Origin: Gammaproteobacteria bacterium
GTDB lineage: Bacteria > Pseudomonadota > Gammaproteobacteria > Burkholderiales > Burkholderiaceae_D
Assembly: GCA_903970185.1 (NCBI GenBank)
Contig: CAJCIC010000058.1
Coordinates: 1 to 48,541 of the forward strand
Direction of reading: 5' to 3'
DNA: 48,541 bases
Of this stretch, positions 8,934 to 17,696 are shown piece by piece. The position numbers and the translations under genes are program-made. Position 1 is the first letter of the stretch. Each line of letters opens with the position of its first letter. The notes under the pieces were generated by a model that did not search any database, was not told where the DNA came from, and worked only from the letters and a program-made list of their open reading frames with translations.

Positions 8934-9878
8934 TCACCGCGGCGATCCGGTTCGCGATTCGGGTGGCTGAATTTTCGATGTCCGGTCTGCAAGGCGCCTG
9001 CCGATGGCATCGGCGAGAAAGTCGGTGGCCAGTCGCAAGCGAGCCGGTACATGGTGGCGTTTTGGCCATACAAGGCTGACGTCTCGCACTGCGGTTGCGA
9101 ACTCTTCAAGCACGGTAATGACCTCTCGATCCGACAGTTCGCCCATCAGTGAGGCCTGGGTCATCATGCCGATTCCTACACCGCTTAAAACAGCCGCTCG
9201 AATCGTCTCGATGCTGTTGGAGGACAGATTGCCGCTCACAACAATGTGGTCTCGACCGTTCAAGTCCCGTAGTGGCCAGCTCGACGAATCGCGCTGCCCG
9301 CGAAAAAGAAGGCAATTGTGATGGGCAAGATCTGCGGGGGATTTGGGAATGCCGTGGCGCCTGAAGTAGCTTTGCGATCCGGCGCACACGATGGGCGTCA
9401 CGGCGAAGCGTCTTACCACCGCATCGCGTTCGTTGGTGGCACCAATTCGAACCGCGAGATCGATCCCATCTTCGACCATGTTGCGCATGTCGTCTGCAAG
9501 GATCAAGTCGATTTCAAGGCCTGGATTGCGCAAGAGCAGTTCTGGGATGACGGGCAGCACGTGCAGTCGGCCAAAGGTCGCAGGCGCGCTGATTCTGAGC
9601 AGACCCGATGCCTGGTTCAAACGGCTCGTGGCCTCCGATTCGGCCTCCTCCATGGCTTCGACCAAGGGCCGCATCCGCTCGTAATAGCGCCGACCCTGAT
9701 CCGTCACCGAAACCTTGCGCGTGCTTCGGTTCAAGAGCGACACCCCCAAGCGCTTCTCGAGTGCTGCCACGGCCTTGCTGATTACAGGTTGCGAGGTCCC
9801 GGTGTGACGAGCTGCTGCGGAGAATCCGCCGGCCTCGGCGACGGCGATGAAAGCGTTGAGTTCAAAGAGTCGGTCCAA
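8934..9878 (-). CDS. LysR-family transcriptional regulator
   Basis: A 314-residue protein with the N-terminal winged helix-turn-helix (LFELNAFIAVAEAGGFSAAAR, then SQPVISKAVAALEKRLGVSLLNR) and the C-terminal LysR substrate-binding fold. It starts at a TTG (9878), chosen because residues align with the family start. No Shine-Dalgarno sequence is evident. It is divergent from an SDR oxidoreductase gene across a short AT-rich gap, the classical LysR arrangement, so it probably regulates that gene and itself. The effector is unknown. Confidence 0.93.
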   Translation of the reverse strand: MDRLFELNAFIAVAEAGGFSAAARHTGTSQPVISKAVAALEKRLGVSLLNRSTRKVSVTDQGRRYYERMRPLVEAMEEAESEATSRLNQASGLLRISAPATFGRLHVLPVIPELLLRNPGLEIDLILADDMRNMVEDGIDLAVRIGATNERDAVVRRFAVTPIVCAGSQSYFRRHGIPKSPADLAHHNCLLFRGQRDSSSWPLRDLNGRDHIVVSGNLSSNSIETIRAAVLSGVGIGMMTQASLMGELSDREVITVLEEFATAVRDVSLVWPKRHHVPARLRLATDFLADAIGRRLADRTSKIQPPESRTGSPR

Positions 9879-9919
9879 TGATGGCGCTTTATTTATGCAA
9901 TTTTGGAATGGATTAAATA

Positions 9920-9936
9920 ATAATATACGCCATTAT
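9920..9936. promoter_or_regulatory. Candidate LysR operator
   Basis: In the AT-rich 101-base gap between the divergent LysR and SDR genes, ATAAT and ATTAT form an inverted repeat with a 7-base spacer. Position fits a LysR site, but the arms are short and the exact T-N11-A form is not seen, so this is tentative. Confidence 0.3.
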
Positions 9937-9979
9937 CATCCGAAATGAAATCAATTAGGCTTCTGGCGAGGAGCTTAAT

Positions 9980-10774
9980 TTGAATATCGATCTTACGGGC
10001 CTAAAAGCAGTCGTCACGGGATCTACAGCGGGCATCGGGCGGGCCATTGCCGAGGGACTCGCTCGCGCGGGCGCGTCGGTCGTCATCAACGGGCGCCGCG
10101 CAGAACGCGTCGCTCGGGCGCTCGAGGAGATGCAGCAGCTTTTTCCCGATACGCCCGTCATCGGCGTGTGTGCAGACGTCGCAACCGCAAAGGGGGTTGC
10201 ATCACTGATCGAACAGGTCCCGCATGCCGATATCCTCATCAACAATGCGGGCACGGCACGGCCGAAGCCCTTTTGCGAGATCAACGACGCGGACTGGCTG
10301 GATCTCTTCGAGTTCAACGTCATGAGCGGCATCCGCATGACCCGACACTACTTGCCGGCCATGGTGAAGCGCGGATGGGGGCGGGTCGTCTTCGTCAGCA
10401 GCGAGTCGGGTGTGAACGTTCCCAAGGAGATGATCGACTATGGAATGACCAAGACGGCACAGCTTGCCGTCTCCCGGGGCGTTGCCGAGTCAGTGGCCGG
10501 CACCGGGGTCACCGTCAATTCCGTGCTTCCCGGGCCGACCCGCTCGGAATCCCTTGGACAGTGGATGCAGTCGCTCGCCGACGCTGAGGGCATCTCCACC
10601 GAGGCCGCCGAGGAGCATTTCCTGAACAGCCAGCGCCCGACCAGCCTGATTGGCCGATTTGCGACCACCGATGAGGTCGCGAACATGGTTGTCTATCTCA
10701 GTTCTGTGCACGCATCTGCGACGACAGGAGCAGCATTGCGCGTCGACGGCGGCGTTGTGCGCTTCATCGCCTAG
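9980..10774 (+). CDS. SDR-family NAD(P)-dependent oxidoreductase
   Basis: A 264-residue classical short-chain dehydrogenase. It shows the nucleotide-binding TGSTAGIG (13-20), the NNAG motif, catalytic serine in FVSSESG, and the Y154-x3-K158 pair (DYGMTK). The N-terminal sequence suits a 3-oxoacyl reductase-like or related alcohol dehydrogenase; substrate cannot be named. Start is TTG 9980, supported by GAGGAG six bases upstream. It is divergent from the LysR gene, likely its regulator, and is followed 52 bases later by a YceI gene. Confidence 0.93.
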   Translation: MNIDLTGLKAVVTGSTAGIGRAIAEGLARAGASVVINGRRAERVARALEEMQQLFPDTPVIGVCADVATAKGVASLIEQVPHADILINNAGTARPKPFCEINDADWLDLFEFNVMSGIRMTRHYLPAMVKRGWGRVVFVSSESGVNVPKEMIDYGMTKTAQLAVSRGVAESVAGTGVTVNSVLPGPTRSESLGQWMQSLADAEGISTEAAEEHFLNSQRPTSLIGRFATTDEVANMVVYLSSVHASATTGAALRVDGGVVRFIA

Positions 10775-10826
10775 CCAGCATGTGCATGCGCCGATTTTCG
10801 TCCTTTGACTTCTTTGGAACACGCCG

Positions 10827-11405
10827 ATGAAACGCACACTGACCCTGGCTCTTGTCCTGCTCGCGCTCGCCCTGCCCTGTTCTGCTCGCGCGGAGCTCGA
10901 GACTTACGCTCTCGATCCCCAGCACACGCATCCGAGCTTCGAAGTCGACCATGGCGGCCTTTCGGTCTTTCGAGGCCTGTTCAAGACGAGCAGCGGCTCG
11001 GTTCAGCTCGATACCGCTGCACAGACGGGAACCGTCGATGTCCAGATCGATGCCGCCTCCCTCGAGATGGGCGTCGATGCGCTAAACAAGCACGTCGTGG
11101 GGCCTGAGATGCTTGACTCGGGCACGTACCCGATCGCCGTCTACCACGGTAAGCTGGACGGATTTAAGGGAGGCATACCGACGCACGTAACGGGTGAACT
11201 GACCCTGCACGGCGTCACGAGACCAGTCAGTCTCGAAATCGACGCGTTCAAATGCCTCTTGCATCCGCTCCTGAAAAAATGGGTTTGCGGTGCCGACGCC
11301 ACGGGCACGTTCAACCGGGCCGATTTTGGCGTGAATTTTGGCGCCCAGTACGGCTTTAACATGGATGTGCTTCTGCGCATTCAGGTCGAGGCGATCAGGC
11401 TGTAG
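10827..11405 (+). CDS. YceI-family periplasmic protein
   Basis: A 192-residue protein with a Sec signal peptide (MKRTLTLALVLLALALPCSARA, cut near residue 22) and the YceI lipocalin-like barrel: YALDPQHTHPSFEVDHGG at the start, then GSVQLDTAAQTGTVDVQIDAASLEMG and FNRADFGV near the end. YceI proteins bind isoprenoid-type lipids in the periplasm. Same strand as the SDR gene with a 52-base gap; co-transcription is possible. It converges with the M56 gene. Confidence 0.92.
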   Translation: MKRTLTLALVLLALALPCSARAELETYALDPQHTHPSFEVDHGGLSVFRGLFKTSSGSVQLDTAAQTGTVDVQIDAASLEMGVDALNKHVVGPEMLDSGTYPIAVYHGKLDGFKGGIPTHVTGELTLHGVTRPVSLEIDAFKCLLHPLLKKWVCGADATGTFNRADFGVNFGAQYGFNMDVLLRIQVEAIRL

Positions 11406-11444
11406 TGCAAGCCCGCCTATACCTCGACGCACCACTCGATCGGC

Positions 11445-11472
11445 CTCGGTCCTTCGCGAAGGTGCAACCGAG
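11445..11472. terminator. Hairpin between convergent YceI and M56 genes
   Basis: CTCGGT and ACCGAG enclose the palindrome CCTTCGCGAAGG, giving a stable two-part stem-loop in the 85-base gap between convergent genes. No U-tract is present, so factor-independent termination is uncertain. Confidence 0.4.
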
Positions 11473-11490
11473 CGAGCGACCCTTCAGTCG

Positions 11491-13077
11491 TTACAGGGGC
11501 CGCATCTGCAGGCCGGTGATGATTCCTTTCGCGTCCAAAGCGATGCGGAAAAGCATCGTGCCGTGTTCAAACTTGACGAGGTAGGCATCTTCACCCTGAG
11601 CGCCCACGCCCTGGAATTGCATCGATTGCATTGCTCCCAGGCTGGAATAGACCTGTTGCACATTGGCCTGCTGCTGCCGCGCGGCCTCGGCGAGCTGCGG
11701 CGACATGGTCTCGTATTCGGTCGGAAGCCCGGCTTGGCCGCGCTCAATGACGCGTCTTAGCGCAGCTTCAGCGCCAGGCGTGGGCGTGCTCGCTTGCATA
11801 CGCGTTGCAAGCGTGGATTCGATCTGTTCGGCGAGCGCAGCGTCGATGCGGGGCATCGTCACATTTTGGCCATTTTGGTGCAGCACGACCGCGCTCGCGT
11901 TGCCGCTGCCCACGGCGACGAAATCGAGTTGCGCCTTGATGGTCGGAACTTGAAGATAGAAATGAGTCGAGGATGTTGGCCGAATCTGGAACGCTGGCTG
12001 CCCCGATATCCTCACTGAGAGCTGGGCACCTGAGCGGGTGACGTGCATCACAAGCGAATCGCTTAGCTGATAGTCCCCAACGTAATGTTCGAGCACATCG
12101 GGCGGCAAGGCGACGTCGTGGGTTTCGCCTTCGGTCGTCGTCTCGGCCGGCTGCTTGTTCGGCGGGCTGACCTGCGCCGCCACAGCCACGAGTGTGAGCG
12201 ACAGACAAGCCAGGGCAGTCGAGGTGACTTGCCACCACTTTGCGGGTTTACTGAGCATGATTTGTATCCTCTGCTCCAAAAGCGAGGCGGACTCGGACAT
12301 TGCCGCGACGGCCCCAATGAAGCTCGACTGGCGTTCGCCAACCGCAATCAATGTCTCGCCGTACTGTTGCGCGTCGACCCCCGCGCCAATCACGCGCGCA
12401 TCGCAGTCGACTTCAATGGCGTGACGCAGGCGGCGCAATTGCCACCACAACGGCAGGTTCCAGGGCACCAACACCACAAGGCAAAGCGCGACGGTGAAGA
12501 GCTGCGGGTCCTTGGCCTCAAGGTGTGATCGCTCGTGCGCGACAACCGAGGCCTGAGCAGCGGGTGTCGATTCCTCAAGCCAAGCCGGAACGACAATTTC
12601 TGGCCGCAAAAAGCCGATCACTGCCGGGCCCACGTCGGGCGCCACGTGTACGCGGGCGCCTGAGATTTCCCTCGTACGCCACGCCCGCTTGCGGCGATAA
12701 AGCTGTATGCCATTGGTCACCAACGCGGCCAACATCGCCATCGAAACAAAGAGCCAGGCACTCTTTGCCACGGTCTCGAGGGATTGCGACCTGGCGAGCT
12801 GCGCGCTGACCGGGTTCTGCCACAGCACGGCATTGAGCGGAATCGATGTGGTCTCGCGCAGGGCGACAAGTTTGCCGGACGCTGCCGGCACGACGTTGTC
12901 AGGAAGCTCCACGGATACCGATGCGATGATTGTCGGAAGGACCAGAGAAGCGATCATCGCCGCTAGCCAGTATCCGCGCGTCGCGACCTTCCTGAGTCTG
13001 GCGCCGCGCTCGAGCGCCAGCGCGGCGCAACCCAGAAGCAGTGACACCGCAATGACGTAAATCATCCAGATAATCAT
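11491..13077 (-). CDS. BlaR1-like M56 metallopeptidase with C-terminal DUF3471-like domain
   Basis: A 528-residue membrane protein. Helices lie near residues 2-20, 38-55, 105-125, 195-215 and 290-310. The cytoplasmic-type M56 zinc site is H181-E182-x-x-H185 (VVAHERSH). BlaR1/MecR1 proteins sense a signal outside and cleave the partner BlaI repressor. Here the region after the last helix is not a penicillin-binding transpeptidase domain: it looks like a DUF3471-type domain (about residues 330-420, YVGDYQL...), then a helical tail. The gene follows the BlaI gene with a 2-base gap, so they form an operon. The sensed signal is unlikely to be a beta-lactam bound in the usual way. Confidence 0.88.
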   Translation of the reverse strand: MIIWMIYVIAVSLLLGCAALALERGARLRKVATRGYWLAAMIASLVLPTIIASVSVELPDNVVPAASGKLVALRETTSIPLNAVLWQNPVSAQLARSQSLETVAKSAWLFVSMAMLAALVTNGIQLYRRKRAWRTREISGARVHVAPDVGPAVIGFLRPEIVVPAWLEESTPAAQASVVAHERSHLEAKDPQLFTVALCLVVLVPWNLPLWWQLRRLRHAIEVDCDARVIGAGVDAQQYGETLIAVGERQSSFIGAVAAMSESASLLEQRIQIMLSKPAKWWQVTSTALACLSLTLVAVAAQVSPPNKQPAETTTEGETHDVALPPDVLEHYVGDYQLSDSLVMHVTRSGAQLSVRISGQPAFQIRPTSSTHFYLQVPTIKAQLDFVAVGSGNASAVVLHQNGQNVTMPRIDAALAEQIESTLATRMQASTPTPGAEAALRRVIERGQAGLPTEYETMSPQLAEAARQQQANVQQVYSSLGAMQSMQFQGVGAQGEDAYLVKFEHGTMLFRIALDAKGIITGLQMRPL

Positions 13078-13079
13078 GC

Positions 13080-13454
13080 CTACTCCTCTTCGGAATGAGT
13101 TGCGCTACGCAGCAGGTCGCGCATGCGCTGCACCTGCCTCTTTGTTAGCTTGCGATCGGAAACGAGCTGGGCGAACAAGAGCTCTGATGATCCCTTGAAA
13201 AACTTTCCGGTAATGTGCCGCAGCGCACTTTGCTGGGCCGCTTGTTCCTGCACCGCTGCAAAATAACGGTGCACGCGCCCTTCTTCCTCGTGACCGACGT
13301 AGCCCTTGCTTTCCAGCGTGCGCAGAATTGTGAGCACGGTCGTATACGCCAGCGGATCATCGAGACGGGCACGCACCTCGGCCACCACCGACGGGCCCCG
13401 CTCCCATAGAACCTGCATGACGTCAGCTTCGCGATCGGTAAGGGAAATGTCCAT
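13080..13454 (-). CDS. BlaI/MecI/CopY-family transcriptional repressor
   Basis: A 124-residue winged helix protein: LTDREADVMQVLWERGP, then AYTTVLTILRTLESKGYVGHEEEGR, then a C-terminal dimerisation helix region. Start is ATG 13454, preceded by AAGGA; an in-frame TTG at 13466 lies upstream but inside an operator. In this family the repressor binds a palindromic operator and is removed by proteolysis after its M56 partner is activated. The partner gene is directly downstream. Two matching operator-like sites lie upstream. Confidence 0.93.
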   Translation of the reverse strand: MDISLTDREADVMQVLWERGPSVVAEVRARLDDPLAYTTVLTILRTLESKGYVGHEEEGRVHRYFAAVQEQAAQQSALRHITGKFFKGSSELLFAQLVSDRKLTKRQVQRMRDLLRSATHSEEE

Positions 13455-13465
13455 GTTCCTTGGCA

Positions 13466-13479
13466 ACTAGATTTGTAGT
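13466..13479. promoter_or_regulatory. BlaI-type operator, proximal copy
   Basis: ACTAGATTTGTAGT, a 14-base interrupted palindrome (ACTA / TAGT). It matches the second site at 13510 in 12 of 14 positions and resembles MecI/BlaI operators. It sits immediately before the repressor start codon. Confidence 0.7.
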
Positions 13480-13509
13480 AGATACTAGTTCACCGATTTC
13501 GCGCCGTCA

Positions 13510-13523
13510 ACTATATTTATAGT
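13510..13523. promoter_or_regulatory. BlaI-type operator, distal copy
   Basis: ACTATATTTATAGT, with ACTATA and TATAGT as perfect 6-base arms. Its centre is 44 bases from the proximal copy, about four helical turns, so two repressor dimers could bind the same DNA face. Confidence 0.7.
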
Positions 13524-13674
13524 AGCAAGGCAAGAATTCCTTGAATGAAGTCATCCAAAGAAGAACCTTCCTGCGAACAAGCGCGGCTAAGCCAACGACA
13601 CCCTAGCCTCGCAGACTTTAACGATGCGCTTTCCCGCCCCGACGAGCGGAGCCATGGGAATTAGCCGGGAAAAC

Positions 13675-14370
13675 TCAACCTGGAATGGTCAGACCTCGTT
13701 GTACGCCCGGTCGGGCGAGAAACGTCTCCAGCACGCGCTTGACGTTCGTGAACTGGTCAAAGCCGACAAGCTCCCCTGCCCCATAGAAACCCACGAGATT
13801 GCGGATCCAGGGAAAGGTGGCGATGTCAGCGATGCTGTAATCGCTTCCGAGAATCCAGCTGCGTGTGGCAAGCTGCCCGTCAAGCACGCCAAGCAGGCGC
13901 TTGGCCTCTGACACATAGCGATCGCGCGGTCGCTTATCGTCGTAATCCTTGCCGGCGAATTTGCTGAAGAAACCCACCTGGCCAAACATCGGGCCGATGC
14001 CGCCCATCTGGAACATGACCCACTGCAACGCTTCGTACTTGCCGTGAACGGTCTGCGGCATGAAGTTGCCGGCCTTGCCCGCGAGATAAACCAGGATCGC
14101 TCCCGATTCGAACAAGGGAAGCGGCCCTTCCGGCCCATTTGGGTCGAGAATCGCTGGAATTTTGCCGTTCGGGTTCAAGGAGCGGAACTCCGGGGACGTC
14201 TGATCGGCGGCATCGAAGCTGACACGGTGCGCCTCATACGGAAGGTCGCATTCTTCCAGCATGATCGAAACCTTGACCCCGTTGGGCGTAGGAAGCGAAT
14301 ACAGTTGGATACGTTCCGGATGCCGAGCGGGCCACTTGGAAGTTACCGGAAATGCGCTGAGGTCGGCCAT
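13675..14370 (-). CDS. Glutathione S-transferase family protein, YghU/Ure2p-like
   Basis: A 231-residue protein beginning MADLSAFPVTSKWPA. The thioredoxin-like N-terminal half contains the PNGVKVSIMLEE and NPNGKIPAI segments with FESGAILVYLA, typical of the nucleophilic Nu/Ure2p-like GST class; the helical C-terminal half contains YSIADIATFPWI. These enzymes commonly act as disulfide-bond reductases or transferases on glutathione. The frame extends 19 codons upstream, but MADLS at 14370 fits the family length and follows an AGGAC motif. It stands alone on the minus strand. Confidence 0.9.
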   Translation of the reverse strand: MADLSAFPVTSKWPARHPERIQLYSLPTPNGVKVSIMLEECDLPYEAHRVSFDAADQTSPEFRSLNPNGKIPAILDPNGPEGPLPLFESGAILVYLAGKAGNFMPQTVHGKYEALQWVMFQMGGIGPMFGQVGFFSKFAGKDYDDKRPRDRYVSEAKRLLGVLDGQLATRSWILGSDYSIADIATFPWIRNLVGFYGAGELVGFDQFTNVKRVLETFLARPGVQRGLTIPG

Positions 14371-14807
14371 GGGAGAGTCCTGTCCTTGAGAATTGAAGAA
14401 GCGCCATCGCCATTTTGCTGATGCCAACGAATACAGCGCAGGGGAAATGAGGCAGGCTGAACACTTTGCAAAAGAATCGCATTCTCAGTGTTTCCCTGAA
14501 CGACGTGCAAGAACCGGTCCTCGCGCAGACAGGTCCAGGGGTCCTCTGCCGAGGTCTTGGACTGTCAGATGACGGCCCTGGGCTTCAACCATCTGCAGCT
14601 TCCTCGCGGCCCATGCGCCGGGGAAACGATCTTGCATGGGCCGGATTCGGCTCTGTCCGGAAATTGAAATCAATTTGAATCGATACTACGGTACCGTTTC
14701 GAGTGGATTTCAGCGGGCAGTCTCGTCGGCACAAGGCGCGTATCGGGCAAGACGCAGCGGCGGCCGACGAAGGTTCAGAGAGCAAGTTGACAAGGACTGA
14801 TACGACC
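14371..14807. other. Divergent intergenic region, GST / metallophosphatase
   Basis: This 437-base stretch shows no coding frame I can support. Its right part is AT-richer around 14660-14690 and contains the perfect palindrome ACGGTACCGT at 14688-14697, of the type bound by TetR-like repressors, though no such gene is nearby. Confidence 0.4.
14688..14697. promoter_or_regulatory. Palindrome upstream of phosphatase gene
   Basis: ACGGTACCGT is a perfect 10-base palindrome 110 bases before the phosphatase start, beside the AT-rich stretch that probably carries the promoter. Operator function is only a guess. Confidence 0.25.
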
Positions 14808-16406
14808 ATGGTTGAGGGAGAAGACATTGATGCAAGCCGACGCAGGCTGCTCATTGCTGCCGGGCTTGCCGGTGGCGGGATTTCTTTAGCGTCGGTCGCG
14901 CCTGAGAATGCTCAGGCAAAGGGCGGCCTGGAGCTCTCAAAAGCATCCCGATCCGGCACGGATATGGCGCCGCTGATTGCCGGGCTTCACGTGCAATTTG
15001 GCGAAGATGCATCCACCGAGGTCGCAGTCTCGTGGCACAGCCTTGAGCCTGTGCTTCACCCCCGCGTCGTCGTCGGCCATCTCGATGGTCGGCTGGTGCG
15101 TACGGTTAAAGCCGTCGAGCGCAGCTATAAGGACGGCAAGTCGGGCCAGATGGTCTACGCCTACCACGCGAGGATTGCGGGCTTGCAGCCCGACCACGCT
15201 TATCTCTACGCGGCGCTGCAGGACGGATCTGCCCCCGAGTTCGCTTCGTTTCGCACTGCTCCTCGCGGGCGCGCCGCATTCAGCTTTACCAGCTTTGGCG
15301 ATCAGGGAACCCCGAGTCTTGGCAAGCGTATCGCGCCACCGCCCGGCTCAGCGACAGCCACTCCGCTTTTTGTCAACGACAACCTCGGCTCGCCGGCGGC
15401 AGGAGACACGACGCTTGGCATCGAACGTCTGCAACCACTCTTTCATCTGTTCAACGGCGATCTGTGCTACGCCAATCTCTCCGAGGACCGGGTTCGGACC
15501 TGGATGGATTTCTGGGCCAACAACAGCCGCTCCGCCCGCAACCGGCCTTGGATGCCCTCGCCTGGCAATCATGAGAATGAACTCGGCAACGGCCCGATCG
15601 GCTATCAGGCCTACCAGACCTACTTCTGTGTACCCGAGGCATCCGGGCAGACGGAGACGACACGCGGTCTCTGGTATGCCTTTACTGCCGGCTCGGTGCG
15701 GGTCATTTCGATCGCGAACGACGACGTTTGCTACCAGCATGGCGGCGATAGCTATGTGCGCGGCTACTCGGAGGGAGCGCAAAAGATCTGGCTCGAGCGC
15801 GCGCTGGCCAGTGCGCGCTCGGATCGAGCCATCGACTGGGTGGTGGTTTGCATGCACCAAGTCGCGATCTCGACTGCAGACAAGTTCAATGGTGCGGACC
15901 TGGGCATCCGTGAAGAGTGGGTACCGCTCTTTGACAGGTATGGTGTCGATCTGGTGGTGTGTGGTCATGAGCACCATTACGAGCGCTCCCATCCGATTCG
16001 AGGGAAAGAAGCCAATGAAACCCTGACGCCGCGCCCCGTTGCGACCCAGACCGATGTCATCAATACCGCTGAAGGCACGGTGCACATGGTGCTCGGCGGC
16101 GGAGGGACGTCGCTTCCCTCAAATGAACTCTTCTTCAACCCGCCGCAATGCCGCGTGATTACCACTGTCGGGGCACCGGATCCCAAGACCGGCAAGCGCC
16201 CCCCCGTCTACGTCACCGAGCTTGCCCCCTGGTCAGCGGTGCGAAATGCCGCACACGCATACGGATTTGCATGTTTCACCGTCGATCCAGGAAATCAGCG
16301 CGGTGGATTCACCGAGATCAAGGTTACATATTACGATGTGGTTGGCACCAACGGTCAGCTCGCGCCCTTCGAAAGCTTCACGCTCAGACGCCCGCGCCAA
16401 GATTGA
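14808..16406 (+). CDS. Tat-exported purple acid phosphatase-like metallophosphoesterase
   Basis: A 532-residue protein. A twin-arginine signal (S-R-R-R-L-L at residues 10-15 followed by a hydrophobic stretch) indicates folded export. An N-terminal fibronectin-like domain is followed by the metallophosphoesterase fold with all dinuclear metal motifs: D165 (SFGDQG), D218 and Y221 (GDLCY), N254-H255 (GNHE), H350 (CMHQ), H387 and H389 (GHEHHYER). This is the purple acid phosphatase pattern, in which the tyrosine binds ferric iron. Substrate is unknown, presumably an organic phosphate in the periplasm. ATG 14808 was chosen because AAGGA precedes it and the Tat motif follows closely; the frame is open 35 codons further up. 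Confidence 0.92.
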   Translation: MVEGEDIDASRRRLLIAAGLAGGGISLASVAPENAQAKGGLELSKASRSGTDMAPLIAGLHVQFGEDASTEVAVSWHSLEPVLHPRVVVGHLDGRLVRTVKAVERSYKDGKSGQMVYAYHARIAGLQPDHAYLYAALQDGSAPEFASFRTAPRGRAAFSFTSFGDQGTPSLGKRIAPPPGSATATPLFVNDNLGSPAAGDTTLGIERLQPLFHLFNGDLCYANLSEDRVRTWMDFWANNSRSARNRPWMPSPGNHENELGNGPIGYQAYQTYFCVPEASGQTETTRGLWYAFTAGSVRVISIANDDVCYQHGGDSYVRGYSEGAQKIWLERALASARSDRAIDWVVVCMHQVAISTADKFNGADLGIREEWVPLFDRYGVDLVVCGHEHHYERSHPIRGKEANETLTPRPVATQTDVINTAEGTVHMVLGGGGTSLPSNELFFNPPQCRVITTVGAPDPKTGKRPPVYVTELAPWSAVRNAAHAYGFACFTVDPGNQRGGFTEIKVTYYDVVGTNGQLAPFESFTLRRPRQD

Positions 16407-16498
16407 CTGCGACTGTCGTGCTGCGCGCCGGTGTCATCGCTTGAACTAGCTGGCGCAGGCACGCCTCTTCACTTGTTCGCGACGAGAGGGGAACAAGC

Positions 16499-16909
16499 TT
16501 GAACCACTTCGAATGCGTTGTACCGATCCTGAACGTAAGGGACTGCCAGGCGTCGCTTGACTATTACGTCGGCAAGCTCGGATTTTCCAGGAAGTGGGGG
16601 TGGGGAGAACCGACGGTGTTCGCGTGTGTCACGCGCGGCAAGGTCGAAATTTTCCTGTGCCAGGGCGCGCAGGGCCATGCGGGCACCTGGATGTCGATCT
16701 TCGTGGACGACGTCGATGCCCTGCATGAGGAATACAAGATGCGCGATGTCATTATCCGCCTGGCGCCGACCAACATGCCGTGGGCCACACGGGAGATGAA
16801 CGTGGAAGACTTGGATGGCCATCGGCTGCGCTTCGGCAGCGATGCGACCGGGCCAGCGGATGAGGAAGGACTTGAGCGCTTCTCGCAGATGGAGCAGTCT
16901 TCCGCGTAA
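16499..16909 (+). CDS. VOC-family (glyoxalase/bleomycin resistance-like) protein
   Basis: A 136-residue single VOC domain: CVVPILNVRDCQASLDYYVGKLGF at the start, then FVDDVDALHEEYK and the closing REMNVEDLDGHRLRF with a metal-ligand-type Glu position. The length and order fit bleomycin-resistance-like members. Start is TTG 16499 with GAGGGGA ahead. A second, different VOC gene follows after 62 bases, so the two are probably one transcript. Substrate unknown. Confidence 0.88.
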   Translation: MNHFECVVPILNVRDCQASLDYYVGKLGFSRKWGWGEPTVFACVTRGKVEIFLCQGAQGHAGTWMSIFVDDVDALHEEYKMRDVIIRLAPTNMPWATREMNVEDLDGHRLRFGSDATGPADEEGLERFSQMEQSSA

Positions 16910-16971
16910 AAACGTGTCGCCGGTCAAAAGCAGTGAAGCTCGCCCTTTTCCGAACCCACGAGGAGCGTCCC

Positions 16972-17307
16972 TTGGCGATATCTTTCCAAAGTACAAAGGA
17001 TGTGATCATTCAGGTTGCCGACCTTCGCCAGGCCACGCACTTCTACGAAAAGGTGCTCGGTTTTCGCGTCACCCATCGCGCGGATACGTTGGTCGGATTC
17101 GATACCGGCTCTTTTGTGCTCTATGTCGAACAAGGTGTTGATCCAGGGCCGGTCTTTGAGTTTCTGGTATCGGATATGGGCGAGGCGAAGCAGCTGCTCC
17201 TTGGCGCCAGCTGCCAAATCATCGACGAGGATCTGTCAATGCCACGGTGCTACATGCGCGATCCTTTCGGATTGATGTTCAACCTGTCGGGTCGCGCTCC
17301 TGTCTAG
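16972..17307 (+). CDS. Second VOC-family protein
   Basis: A 111-residue VOC domain protein: DVIIQVADLRQATHFYEKVLGFRV, then VFEFLVSDMGEAKQLL and a closing CYMRDPFGLMFNLS. I place the start at TTG 16972 because AGGAG lies seven bases before it; an in-frame GTG at 16933 has no ribosome binding site. It differs clearly from the preceding VOC protein, so it is not a recent duplicate. Function unknown. Confidence 0.85.
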   Translation: MAISFQSTKDVIIQVADLRQATHFYEKVLGFRVTHRADTLVGFDTGSFVLYVEQGVDPGPVFEFLVSDMGEAKQLLLGASCQIIDEDLSMPRCYMRDPFGLMFNLSGRAPV

Positions 17308-17696
17308 CGCAGGACAGCGGCCAGGTGCCGGCCACGTCGATCGCGTCTGGCGGGTCCGAAATTGCAGCTTGAGATTCTTGCGCGGAGCTCATAGACAAAT
17401 TCCTGCAGGGGAGTGTGCCGCGCAAGGCCTGGACACATGCTGCGCACCTTAGCTTCGGCTTCTGGCCCAGATTGCACTATTCGGAAGAGCACGCCGAGGA
17501 GCTGTTACGCACGAAGATTCGTGCTTGCAACGAGTCAGTCGGTACGCACAACACCCGCAGGGCTGCAGGCTGGCTGTAGAAACTCGCCGTGCAAGACGCT
17601 CTGTCCGCCTCAAATCGCATTTCGTCGGACGGGTGTGGCGAAATTTTGTGGGCGCGTTAAGCTTTGGTCATCGAATACGATTGCATGGAGAAGAAA
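17308..17696. other. Intergenic region before the SHOCT-PspC gene
   Basis: About 390 bases with no frame that resembles a protein and no clear terminator. The promoter of the SHOCT-PspC gene should lie near its right end, but no convincing -35/-10 pair is visible. Confidence 0.4.
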
